A program made the position numbers and the translations under genes. Positions 34,769-46,060 of a stretch of DNA of 64,000 nt are shown here, piece by piece. This stretch comes from Dryocosmus kuriphilus (lineage: Eukaryota > Arthropoda > Insecta > Hymenoptera > Cynipidae): positions 255,785,989 through 255,849,988 of the forward strand of contig CM076190.1 in the NCBI GenBank assembly GCA_038277395.1, in the 5' to 3' direction. Position 1 is the stretch's first letter, and each line of letters opens with the position of its first letter. The notes beneath the pieces are model-generated. The model searched no databases and had not been told where the DNA came from. It worked only from the letters and a program-made list of their open reading frames with translations.

Positions 34769-35705
34769 GGCTCATTACCTTCCTTCTACACTCCAATCTC
34801 TTTCTTACATGCAGCTCATTCATTCCTCTTGTTTCGAACGAGTACCCAAAGTAACAAAATTCTTCTACCAATTATACTGCTTGCCACACACCTATCATTC
34901 ATAATATATTCTACACCTTATTTTTCTAAAACACATCATTTTAGTTTTCTTCACATTCACCGTTAAGTCTTTCTCTCTCACATATTCTTCAAACATTCTC
35001 ATCATTAAACTCATCCCTCTTTCATCATCTGCTATTAATAATATATCGTACGCGTATGCTAGTGAATATAGCTTGCCATTTCCCAATTTCGTTCCCCCTT
35101 TTCCTTTCCTTGCCAATTTCTCCTCTAAATCTGCTAGTAGAATACTGAATGGTAATGGACTTAGTGGACATCCCAGCCTTAGCCTCCTTCCCGTCCAAAA
35201 CTCCTCGCCTTTCTTTTTCCCTATTCTTACGATCATCCTAGTTTCTATAAATATCACTTTTATCCTTTCTACTAGACTTTCTGCTATTCCACTCTCTTTT
35301 AAAGCCTTCCACAGCAACCTCCTCTTGACAGTCAAACGTCGCTTTCCAATATACAAAAAGTGCGACCAGTTTCCCTTTCTTCTGACCTAAGTTCCTGTTC
35401 ACTAAATAGTTAAGCTTATAAATGTTATCTGTTGTCCCCATCCCTTTTCTATAGCCTGTTTGGTTGTGCGGTATGCTTTCCCTTTCTTCAACCTGCCTTT
35501 CCAGCCTTTTCCTAAGCACCTCTGCGTAAGCTTTGTAACCCACTGACATGATTGTAACCCCTCTATAGTCTTGCACATTTTTTTCCCTGTCCTTCCTCAA
35601 TCACTGGTACAAACCACCCCTGTCCGCCATTCTTCTAGCCATCCTTCTCCTTTCCATACCTTATTATATATCCTCCACATTTCTTCCCTTACCCATGATA
35701 CCATG
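34769..35705 (-). pseudogene. LINE 5' part: reverse transcriptase domain fragment
   Basis: The minus strand encodes, over several frames, the finger and palm blocks of a LINE reverse transcriptase: VEDYRGVT-like (QDYRGVTIMSVGYKAYAEVL), NQTGYRKGMGTTDNIY, KLVALFVYWKATFD, GCPLSPLPFSILLADLEEKL, then LAYAYDILLIADDE and NVKKTKMMCFRK. The canonical catalytic YADD is YAYD here and the first catalytic Asp block (VDLKAAFD) reads VYWKATFD, so the enzyme is dead. The 5' part is missing: the similarity fades near 35,705. The same element continues at 17,481-18,517 beyond the 16-kb palindrome. About 15 codons expected between the two halves are not seen, so a small deletion may have come with the insertion. 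Confidence 0.82.
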
Positions 35706-35842
35706 AATTAATCATCTTCCTTAATTCATGCTTATAGGAATTCGCTCCGCAATCAGAAACTCCATTTTGGACTAGTCTACGCCATAGGTTATTCTGATTT
35801 GTGGAGCAAACAGCAAGAATAAATCAACCTAATATTTGAATG
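35706..35842. other. Unclassified flank before the gap
   Basis: Short unique-looking sequence between the LINE fragment and the run of N. No feature seen. Confidence 0.3.
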
Positions 35843-36342
35843 NNNNNNNNNNNNNNNNNNNNNNNNNNNNNNNNNNNNNNNNNNNNNNNNNNNNNNNNNN
35901 NNNNNNNNNNNNNNNNNNNNNNNNNNNNNNNNNNNNNNNNNNNNNNNNNNNNNNNNNNNNNNNNNNNNNNNNNNNNNNNNNNNNNNNNNNNNNNNNNNNN
36001 NNNNNNNNNNNNNNNNNNNNNNNNNNNNNNNNNNNNNNNNNNNNNNNNNNNNNNNNNNNNNNNNNNNNNNNNNNNNNNNNNNNNNNNNNNNNNNNNNNNN
36101 NNNNNNNNNNNNNNNNNNNNNNNNNNNNNNNNNNNNNNNNNNNNNNNNNNNNNNNNNNNNNNNNNNNNNNNNNNNNNNNNNNNNNNNNNNNNNNNNNNNN
36201 NNNNNNNNNNNNNNNNNNNNNNNNNNNNNNNNNNNNNNNNNNNNNNNNNNNNNNNNNNNNNNNNNNNNNNNNNNNNNNNNNNNNNNNNNNNNNNNNNNNN
36301 NNNNNNNNNNNNNNNNNNNNNNNNNNNNNNNNNNNNNNNNNN
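35843..36342. other. Assembly gap, exactly 500 N
   Basis: The round length indicates a scaffolding placeholder, so the true distance between the flanks is unknown. The 5' part of the recombinase gene probably lies in or before it. Confidence 0.98.
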
Positions 36343-36354
36343 ATCCCTGTCTGA

Positions 36355-36599
36355 AATGTCTTTTTACAAAAACTTTGAACACCAACCTGTGGCGACATAC
36401 TCAATGCGAGGAGCACAATCAGTATGAATATAACGTCAACATAAATGATTATGACAAATTGATGGCATTTTTGAAACGCCAGTCAGCAAGATTTCAGTCC
36501 AAAAAATCTCAAGTTCTAACGGGTGAACAAATCCATCAGTTCTTGAATGAAGCTCCGGATAATAAATTTCTAGCTATGAAGGTAAATATTAACAATCAA

Positions 36600-36649
<50 letters not shown>

Positions 36650-37521
36650 CTATGCACACTCACACACTCACAAATATTTACATTAAATCTGTCGCTCAAA
36701 TATCCATCTCGTTTCAAAAACCTAAGATTAATATGTTGAACAGGAACTTTGTGAAGTTTTCTGCAACATTCTAACCTATTTTTTGATACCTGCGCCGCAA
36801 AAACCTCAAATAGATAAATATATTTACAAAATTTCTCTTCTTTATATATTATGCATTAAATTATTTTTAGGTCGCCTTGATTTTCGGTGTTCAGGGTGCA
36901 TGCAGAAGAGAAGAGTTATGTAACCTCACAACTAACAATGTCGAGGACAAAGGTCACGTCCATTTGGTTAAGATTCCCAACACCAAAACTAATAAGCCTA
37001 GATCATTCGTAGTCGTCGATGAATTTTACGATATATGCAAAAGATACATCGCTGTACGGCCAACTACCGCCACAACCTCGAGCTTTTCCTTAAACTATCG
37101 AGATGGGAAATATTTGAATCAAGTTATAGGAATTAATAAATTTGGCAATATGCCAAAAATGATTGTTTACTCTCTGAAACTGCCACATCCAGACAGTTAT
37201 ACTGGACACAGTTTTCAACGCAGTTTGGCGACTCTGCTAGCGGATTCTGGTAGGGAAATAACCACTTTAAAACGACATGGTGGCTGGAAACCCAGCACTG
37301 TAGCTGAAGGCTACATTGAGGACTCCTTCATTAACAAACAAAAAATATCGTCAAACAATATGCGAATATTCCGATCAATTCAATTACGCCCTATTAGCAT
37401 ATCTAAAATAGTCGATAAGCAACACAATAAGGACATACCCCTCAAGAATTATCGAAAAAGCATCACACTGAGAAAATCAATCACTAACACAGATCAACAA
37501 GAAAAAACGGTAACAAATTAA
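36355..37521 (+). pseudogene. Crypton-like tyrosine recombinase, two exons, frameshifted 5' end
   Basis: Exon 1 (about 36,375-36,581) encodes an SAM-like DNA-binding part (DKLMAFLKRQSARFQSKK, EQIHQFLNEAPD). A phase-0 intron (AAG|GTAAAT at 36,581/36,582 to TTTTTAG at 36,870) separates it from exon 2 (36,871-37,521) with the catalytic domain. Visible blocks: GACRREEL (first Arg), IPNTKTNK (Lys), TGHSFQRS, LKRHGGW (His/Trp at 37,276) and AEGYI (Tyr codon TAC at 37,312-37,314). The Arg expected three residues after His is Gln (CAA, 37,216-37,218), so catalysis is doubtful. Upstream of 36,440 the reading frame breaks at least twice by small indels (LW..TYSM-like region). Such proteins are the integrases of Crypton elements; a domesticated descendant is possible but the indels argue for decay. 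Confidence 0.75.
36601..36647. repeat. (TA)n microsatellite in the recombinase intron
   Basis: An uninterrupted TA tract just after the 5' splice donor, lying inside the inferred intron. Confidence 0.9.
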
Positions 37522-39200
37522 TAACTATAGTCATAGTCAACATCTTATCCAAAAAAAGAATCTAACTTGTATACCAATCTCTCACATAATAGTATCCTCC
37601 TGAAGAATGGAAACCAAGTATCCTTTCTCCAAAGTATTTATCCAGAGAAAACACAACAGTTGACATTATCACCAGCGTCCTGTTGTTTAATCCTGTTATG
37701 TCACGATTAAATCTTCTGACGACTAGTCCAATTTCACCATCCTCAAATCTAGTTATATTTTTTCAGAAACAGAAAGAAAAATATTTGACGTGTTTATCAC
37801 TATCTTTGTAATTTATAATCACGCATTCTTCTACAATAAGTTAAGGTTTATGAAAAGAAGTAAAACAATTTTCCCTACAATACAAAAAACGTGTTAATTT
37901 TGTATTCTGGTGCAATTTACAACTGCCCTGATATGTTTTTTAAAAAGTTTCTATCTAAATAGGTTTTTCACTTTTGGCCAGGGGACTATCCGGCCCCCCC
38001 CCCCCCCCCCCCCCCCCCCACCCTACACTCACCCGGTCCCCACCGACACCCACAGACTACCTTTGTCTTCCTCACTTTACCACATAGGGGACACTGATAC
38101 CGTCTTATCTATTTACGAACTCACGATACTGGTCCCTAAAAATAAAACACACATGGTATAGTGAAGCAACAACTCGGTTGCGGTGCCGCCACTCGATTGC
38201 CCACATAGATGCTCACCGAACCCCCACCGCACTCTGTGGGCAATGCGGTGAAACTCTCCCGTTACCCGACAACTTGTATGTCCACAAATAACTATTTACC
38301 CGCAACTATTATTCAGTTTGAGGAGCCTACCAATTGAAGGCACTCCACATACACCAGGGTCACACTCTTATAGGACCACCAATATACCAGTATGTACCAA
38401 GTACATACACCGCTATAACCCCAACCTATCCCGCTACTACCACCATACCCACATTAACCGTACACTAAAAACCGCTCTACCGCTAACTCCGCCACTAACC
38501 TAGCACTATTCCACTATAGGTATAGATCATGTTTTGGTCGATCCTAATACCCCATGACATATCGTCGAGATGCGCTGATCGTACAGGTCAACAGATAGGT
38601 CTGCTATAAATTTAACGTCACAATTCGAATAGTTAGAATATAAACAAAATGTTAGTCAAAAGCAAAACAGATATATTAATATTTTATCGCGTCAAAATAG
38701 CACCTTGTGAACTACAATTTCGTAAAGTGCGAACAAAAAAAGTAATGAATTGAATGATATAGTTTACACTGTATTACTGCAAGAAAATGCAGCAAACTAG
38801 TTAGAGATAACTATACTACTTTATTTACAAGCTAGTAATATTCATAAATAAATAACACATCTAATTTACTCGAAAAAAAAGTAACTAGTTATAGAGTAAA
38901 TAGTTTACTTTTCCCATTCTGGTTTAATACATTATATACCTCTAGAGTCTATTATCCATTAAAAAAATAAAAAAAAACGAATATCAAATCAGAACGCATT
39001 ATCAAACAAAAATTTTTACGACGTTGAACTAGATTATTGACAGAAACTATAAATATTATACCAACACTTACCAAAAGGTGTATGTTAAATAGCAAATATA
39101 ATAATTCGTTTTTTTCATTAATTAAGTAATTTTTCTGAATTGAAAACGTCAAATTTCGCAAATCTTTCTTTATAAACACACATGTTTATAACATAAATAA
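37522..39200. other. Gene-free stretch with poly(C) and C/A-rich patch
   Basis: 37,522-37,990 is ordinary AT-rich sequence. A poly(C) run at about 37,995-38,019 opens a C/A-rich, G-poor patch to about 38,520 with no recognisable coding. From 38,560 the sequence is AT-rich again. I see no gene or repeat unit here. Confidence 0.4.
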
Positions 39201-42200
39201 CCTTTTTAATTTATTAGTAAAAAATACTGTTTCTTTCTAATACACTTTCATAACAAACTGCAGTAATTGCACGCAAGCCAGAAAAATATTATATTTTCTG
39301 ATTGAAAAATGTCAAATTTGTGTCTTTTTTTATATAAAATTATGTTTATACAAAAATGACATCTTTCCTATTTTTTCGAGGATCTTTTTTGTCCACACTG
39401 GCTTGTACTTTCATAGCTAAACCTCAGTATTTTTATTTAACCCCCCCCCCTTTTTCATTTTCCACCAGCAAAAAAAATCTTGATCCAACTTGAAAATACC
39501 CTCAACCACAAACACCCCACCCAACCGGCAAAATAAACATTCTTTCTACTTTGAAAATACAAAATTCTAAGTATTAAATGATATAAAAATGTTTATAACA
39601 GTAAACAAGTTCTTATTTTTTTTTTTTTCAATGTGTATTTACTTACTAGATGAACCCCTTTCGTAATAACCAAAATTTCCAGGTTAATTAATTAGTAAAG
39701 GAGGAAAAAGTGCAATTATCATTTGTAAAATTTGACTGCAGGGCATGAAGTAGAGCTACATTATAAATCTTGATATTATTTTAAGAAAAAAAATAAAGTA
39801 AATTAATAAAGCCTAAAAAAAAAAAAAATAAGGATTTAAAAAAAATTGAAAAAAAAAAAAATCCCATTTTTTTTGAAGCTAGAAAAATTTTTTTTATTCA
39901 GTATTCTAGTTTATAACGTTTATTCTTTATAGCTTTACAATATTTTTTCATTTTTATAAAAAATATTTTTTCTGAGAATTTCATAGACAAACTGCACAGT
40001 AATTGCAAGCCAGAAAAAAATATTTCTTGTTTTCTGATTGAGAAAAATATCAATTTTGTGCTATATTGTTTTGTATAACATTTGTTTTTATAAAAATGAA
40101 GTCTCTTCTTTCTATATTTTTGAGGATCTTACGGGATTTTGTTTGCTGGCTTGTCGGCGTACTTTTAAATTTGTTTGTATCATTTTTGAGCAAACCTCAG
40201 AAACATCCTGATGGCAAAAAATACATTTCTCTCTACTTGAAAATATCAAATTTCAGTATAATAAAAAAAATTTATTTATAGCAGTAAGCAATTCCTTAAT
40301 ATTTTAACCCGAAATTTATATCTTACCAAGAAGTGGCACCTTCGTAATTTAAGATTCAGTAATTATAGTGAAGAAAAAAATGGGCAAGTTATTATTTATT
40401 TATTATTGATGTATGTACTAATGTCAAAATGGGGATTTTAACATTTTTTTGCAAAAGCTAGAAAATATTTCCTTCATGATTGAAAAAGGAGCCAAATATT
40501 GTATCGTTTAAAAAAAATTTGTTTTACCGAACCCAATGACAATTCTTGAATTTTTGAGTATCTTTTTTTTTACTTTGCTGACACTTTCATAATAAAACTT
40601 GCAGTATTTTGTAAGCCAGAAAAACATTAGTTTTTACTGATTGCAAAATTGTCAAATTTGTGACATTTTTTTATAAAAATAAGAAATTTACATTATATTT
40701 ATGGAGGCTCTTGTGTTAACTGGTTTGTACTTTCATAAGCAAACCTGAGTAATTTTTTGAGGCAAAAAATTAATTTCTTATCTATTTAAGGAAATTACTC
40801 AAAGTTCATTCTGTATAAAATGTTTATAAATATTTGCTTTGTTATATACAGTAACAATTCTTTCAATTTTTGTCATGATTTCTTTGACCTGGATCTGACA
40901 CTTTCGTAATAATATTAAGTAATTAGAGAGAGACGGAAAAAAATTTATTGTTATTATCTTATATTATTATTTGTATGTATAATCTCAAAATGGGGATTTC
41001 ATATTTTTTTGAAGCGAGAAAATATTTCTTTTTCTTTCTGATATAAAAACATTTTAAATTTGAGTCATTTGTTCATTAATACACCATGTTTTAAAGAGTT
41101 AAACGTTTTTTTTAAATTTTTTGATCACAAGAATGTTGTTTCTGACACTTTGTTTTCATAAGATGAACAAAGTTGAAGTAATTTTTAATCCTGAAAGTCA
41201 TCTTTTTTCTGAATGAAACTTTTCAAAGTCCTATGATGTATTCTGTTTTATAACCATTTTGGTTTATAACTAGGCCAATTATGAATATTTGAGTATCTCT
41301 TTTGTTACTGGTTTAACACTTTCATAGCAAATTTCAGTTGTCATTTATGTAGGTCGCAAAGAATACTTTCTTTCATATTTGAAAAATATTAAATTTGAGT
41401 TTTGTGGGTTATATAAAATTTGTTTTATAACAGTAACATTCCTTTAATCCTTTTCAATTTTTTCTTACCAGATAAACGTAATAAATTTTCCCATGAAATA
41501 ATTAGTGCGAAGGCAAAAAATCTTCAGTAATTTTATTTTTAACAATGGTCTGGAACTCTTTGCTTCATAATTCCAAATTCGGATATTATACATTGCCCTG
41601 AATGCTAGTTACCATTAGTTTTTTATTTTTATTTTGGATCTTAGAATCTGTCCAACATTTGAGTATTTTGTTTCATAACACTATATTTTTATAGAAACTA
41701 AAGGTTTTTTTAGTTATTATGTAAAAGATATTGTTTCTGACACTTTCATATCACAAGATGAATTAAATTGTAACCAGAGAAATCATCTTTTTTTCGGAAT
41801 GAGAATATCTCTTGTGTATATTTTTATACATTTGTTTATAAACAATGACCATTGAAGACCTGTTTGAAGTATCCTTTTCGGTTACTTGTTTACACTCCTT
41901 TCATATCAAATGTTCAATAACTTTGAGCAAAAAATACTTTTTTCTATTTAAAATATTAATTCCGAGTTTATGATCTCATAAAATTTGTTTCATACACAGT
42001 CAAATAACTCTGTAAGTTTTTTCAATCTTTTCTTACCGATGAAGAGTTAATAATTTCAAGTGAATTATACGTGTGTTATTAAAAAATTCAGTATTTATTT
42101 GATTCACACAATTTGTATGTATAATCTCTAAATTGGAGTTTTAACATTTTTTGAAGCTGGGAAAATATTTTCAAGTTCTATTGGAAATGTGAAAATCATG

Positions 42201-43200
42201 TATACCTGCCTCATTCAACACTTGTATTTATAGAATTGCGAGAAAAACTCATTTTAATTGTTTTGTAAAGATATTGTTTTTCTGAGACTTTACAACAGAC
42301 TGCAGTTTACAAGCCAGAAAAATATTTTTCCTTGTCTGACCTGATAATGTCAAATTTTCAGTGGTTTGTTTTGTAAGAATTTGTTTCATCAAAACGATAT
42401 GCTTTCTATATTGTTTTGAGATCTTTTTTTGATGCCGTTACTCTTTCATAGTAAATCTCCAGTTCCTTTTTACTTTTTAGGCAAAAAATACATTCCTTTC
42501 CTAAATTGAAAATATCAAATTCCCCTACGTTTAGAGTTTCCTATAACATGGTGCTATCTATGGTGTGCTGGAAGTTGTGCTTTTTATGTCAATAATTTCT
42601 TTATTTTTGTTTTTTTTGACTATTTCTTCAGTAATATCCTTTCAGTAATACTTCTCTGAAAACAACATTAAGTTCACCTTATTAAAACCTTCTTGTTAAT
42701 TTTTCTTGTCATTCGGTCTAAATTCTGCTGAACTGGGCTTTTACTTAGAGTGTTTTTTTTTTTTTGTCTTGTGAAAATAATTTTTTAAAGTAAGAGAAAA
42801 TGTCTGGTGGTTTTTTTTTTTGGTGTTATTTTAGTTGTGGTCATGTTTGTGGTTATGCCATTAAAATATTGGTTTGTAATTTTGTTTAATAAAGAAGTTT
42901 GTTTTAGAAAGTGCATCTGTCATAGATTCATAACTGCAGTGGACTTGGTCTAGTGCTATCTTAATAGACTTTCTGTATATAGTCTTCTCACTTTATTGCA
43001 TAAGTTCAACTTGAGATGCATGTTTACAACATTTGCTGTCTATAAGACTGTAGTCTCTTTCCACTCTATGTTTTTGAGGATCTTTTCGTTTACAGTTCTT
43101 ATACATCTCATACCACCCCCCTACCCAACGCCAACCCCCTCTCTCCCCAGAACAACTTCAAAACCCACGACTTTCTCCCAACTTGAAAATAAATGAACCC
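39200..43200 (+). repeat. Diverged tandem array, unit about 550-740 bp
   Basis: Two markers recur in order. The first, CACTTTCATAA..AACTGCAGTAATT..AAGCCAGAAAAATATT, is seen near 39,245, 39,970, 40,585, 41,150, 41,730 and 42,290. The second, TTTTTGAGGATCTTTT..ACTTTCATAGCAAACCTCAG, is near 39,380, 40,115, 40,700, 41,295, 41,860, 42,405 and 43,073. Copies are strongly diverged. Poly(C)/C-A patches interrupt it at 39,440-39,535 and 43,110-43,200. No coding frame is conserved between copies. Confidence 0.65.
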
Positions 43201-43850
43201 CGAGTACCCATATCACAAAAAAATGTTGGGGGGTTCGATTTCTTCTAAACATGTAACAGATGGTCTTAGTGTGAGGGTGGGATATGGACATTATGCGCAT
43301 ATACTTGCAACTTTGCGTAAGACGGAGTAATCAATGTGGTCAGTATGTAGTGAGTGAGCATACTGGGGGCTGTACTATTGTGTCCCGTTGTCTTGGTTCT
43401 CTTTATGTGTTGCTCTAATCTCAAGCTGGTGAAAAAATTTGCTAAACGCTTCTGTTCGTAGGTGGTACTGATGTATCTTTGATTGAGGATGTCACAATGG
43501 GGGCTTGGCGTTCTCTTCTTAACTATTTTCTTTGGTAAAATGACTTTCTGCAATATTCTGCCTTTGAGGACCCTTTCTTGTGGTGCGCTGGGGTGGGGGG
43601 TGAGCGGGAGCGTTTGGTCAATCTCAAACCATGAGCAGTGGGGAATCTATTTGGTGTTCTTATTGAAATGCAATGGTACTTTACGCTTGTGAGGACCTTG
43701 TCACGCTGGGCGGCTGAACCTGGGGGCGACACCTGTCCTAAACAGTAACGATTTCTTAACGGAGTGACTCATTGTTTGACGCTTTATTTACAGATTTTAT
43801 TCTTGGGTTGTTGAAAATAAATCATTTCAATATTTGTAATATTTTATCTT
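43200..43850. other. Mixed, GC-richer stretch without gene
   Basis: There is a short stretch of unique character. The phrase CTGGGCGGCTGAACCTGGGGGCGACACCTG at about 43,707-43,736 has a related phrase near 60,340-60,390. Open frames on both strands here (for example 43,483-43,692) have no recognisable motif. Confidence 0.3.
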
Positions 43851-46060
43851 AAAAAAAAATACGCTTTGTATCAAAAATTATCTGGAATCCTAACCAAAAA
43901 CTTCTTGAATCCAAATTTATAAAAGCTAAAAAACTTATCAACGAAACTCCTAACCTTTTAATAAGTCGTGCAGAGCAATAAAAAGCAACATTACAATAAT
44001 TATAATTGTAAAAAAGAAGATTGTAATAGATAAAAAGTCTGCTAATTTTTCTTAAATGTACTAACGGTCTTCCTCCACTTATGTATGGCTTAATTAAAAA
44101 CTACAACAAACCTGACTTTATCTGGCAGACCCTGTAACATCCTTTATAAACTCACCTATTTATAACCTTTTCCCTTTTTTGAAAAGAATTTGAAACAACA
44201 TTTGCAATAGTTCTAGACACAATACAAAAGAAAGCTTTGATTTTTTAAACAAAATTAAACATATTAATATTGCAATGAATTTACAATTTGTTCACTTGAT
44301 GGATGCTATTTCAATGTTTACTAATATTGATTCTAATTTAGTTCGTAAACTAATCAAAGGAAAATGGAATTTAATAAAAAATCACACTAACTTAAACTAC
44401 CAACAATTTGATAAAGCCTTAAAATTATGCACAAATAATGCCTATTTCCAATTTAACTACATAACCTACAAACAAAAGTTCGGCACACCTATGGGCTCTC
44501 TCCAATTTCATCTGTAATTGCAGAAATTGTTATGCGAAACATAGAAGAGAGTATTATCAAGAACTCAAAATTTAAAATCATTTTTTTATTATCGTTTTGT
44601 AGACGATACTATATTACGTATACATATAAGATCATGTTTCAGAAATCCTAAAAGAATTCAATAATAAACGTGGAAGTTTACAATTCACTTTAGAAGAATC
44701 AATTGACAAAAAAATTAACTTTCTCGAATTAACAATCATTTTCAAAAAAGTTTTATAGAAACTGACTGGTTTCACAAACTAACTTATTCTGGCCGTACTC
44801 TAAAAACTACTTTTCTAATCACCACCAACATCATAAAAAAGGAGTAATTACAGCACTTGCTGATAGATCTTATAAATTCTTAGAACCACAATTTTTAGAT
44901 AAAAACATAAATAAAATTTTTGTTTACAAAACATTGATTAAAATAATTAGCCTCATAACTTTATTATCAACAAAATCAAAAAACAATAATACATCTTAAA
45001 CAACTTGGAAATAACCTATACAGTAACGATCAAATTATTAACAAAGAAATTGATTTTCTAAAATTATCACTTTACCTTACACAGAAGATCTGTATTTTTT
45101 CTTTAATAAAAATTTGTAAAAAACTAAATGTGACTATCGTTTTTCTCAATTAAAAATAAACTTTCTGAAATCTTAATACCTTCCATTAAAGATCAAATCC
45201 CAAAAAATTCAAAAAAAAAAACTTAGTATATGGAATCCTTCTAAAAATTGTGATAAAATTTATATTGGTCAAACAAAACGTCCTTTCAAGGCAAGAATCT
45301 CTGAACATATTAACAGACAAAATAAAAAAAACTTACGAATACAGCTTTATGTAATCATGCTACAACTCTAGATCATAAATTCGACTACAATTCGAAAAAT
45401 ATTAAAATTTTAAATATTTGAAAAAAACGATTATCAAAAATGAAATATTTTAGAAATGATAAACATTGTAAAAAAATGAAGGTAGTGTTAATTTTAGATC
45501 CGAAAACTGAAAACCTTTCGATGATATACCACGATATCATTTAATCATTTCGAGACTTCAAATATTAACTACAGCTAACTTCAGTTCCTAACCTCCTTTT
45601 TTGTAAGTAAGACCATGACCATATGGTCTATCTATTTTTTTAGAATTTTTATTGCATAAAAATGGAACACTCAAATTGAAATTCAAAATTTTCTGTAAGT
45701 AAATAATTTTCTTAACCTTTCGATTAGTTTAACTACCTTCATTTTTATAAAAAATACCATAATTTTGTACTTCTATTCTAGAGTTAACCTAAAATGTCAA
45801 CTTTTAATACAAATCTTTTGATTCCTAAAGGAAATTTTATAACAATGGAAAAACTTTTGTATCTCTTTACGATGTTTAAGTTACCAATTTTGTAAACACC
45901 TTTTCAAAAATCTCTGCTTCGATGTTTTCTTGTTATCTACTATATATAATTTTCTACTCCTGAGGAGGCCACGATAGCATGGCGAAAAGCATCGACGAGT
46001 GTATTTCAAATAAAGAATTCTTTATTTTAAAAAAAATCTTTAATTTCAAAGGACCAGAGG
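43850..46060 (+). pseudogene. Penelope-like retroelement, RT plus GIY-YIG endonuclease, broken
   Basis: The blocks of a Penelope-like polyprotein appear in order. NGLPPLMYGLIKNYNKPDF (about 44,063) is the early RT motif. 44,275-44,517 holds DAISMFTNID, LCTNNAYFQFN and QKFGTPMGS. SSVIAEIVMRNIEES follows in another frame. The catalytic box YRFVDDT is at 44,590-44,610. The GIY-YIG domain starts at 45,226 (YGI) with KIYIGQTKRPFKARISEH, then a DHKFDY segment near 45,374. Penelope elements prime at nicks made by this endonuclease. At least five frame breaks separate the blocks, so no product is made. The element sits in a 600-bp repeat array and ends in an AATAAAGAATTC region after a hammerhead-like core. 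Confidence 0.82.
45954..46003 (+). ncRNA. Hammerhead-ribozyme-like core at Penelope 3' end
   Basis: CTGAGGA (45,960-45,966) is followed by a possible stem II, GCCA with TGGC around an 8-nt loop, and then GAAA at 45,984-45,987. This is the order CUGANGA, stem II, GAAA of a hammerhead core. TACTC before it can pair with GAGTG after it (stem I), and AUC at 45,991-45,993 could be the cleavage triplet. Stem III would be minimal and three bases (GAC) between the triplet and stem I are unexplained. Penelope-like elements are known to carry minimal hammerheads in their terminal repeats. Confidence 0.5.

Noticed and set aside
35789..36427. Open frames spanning the run of N
   Set aside because: They are created by unknown bases.
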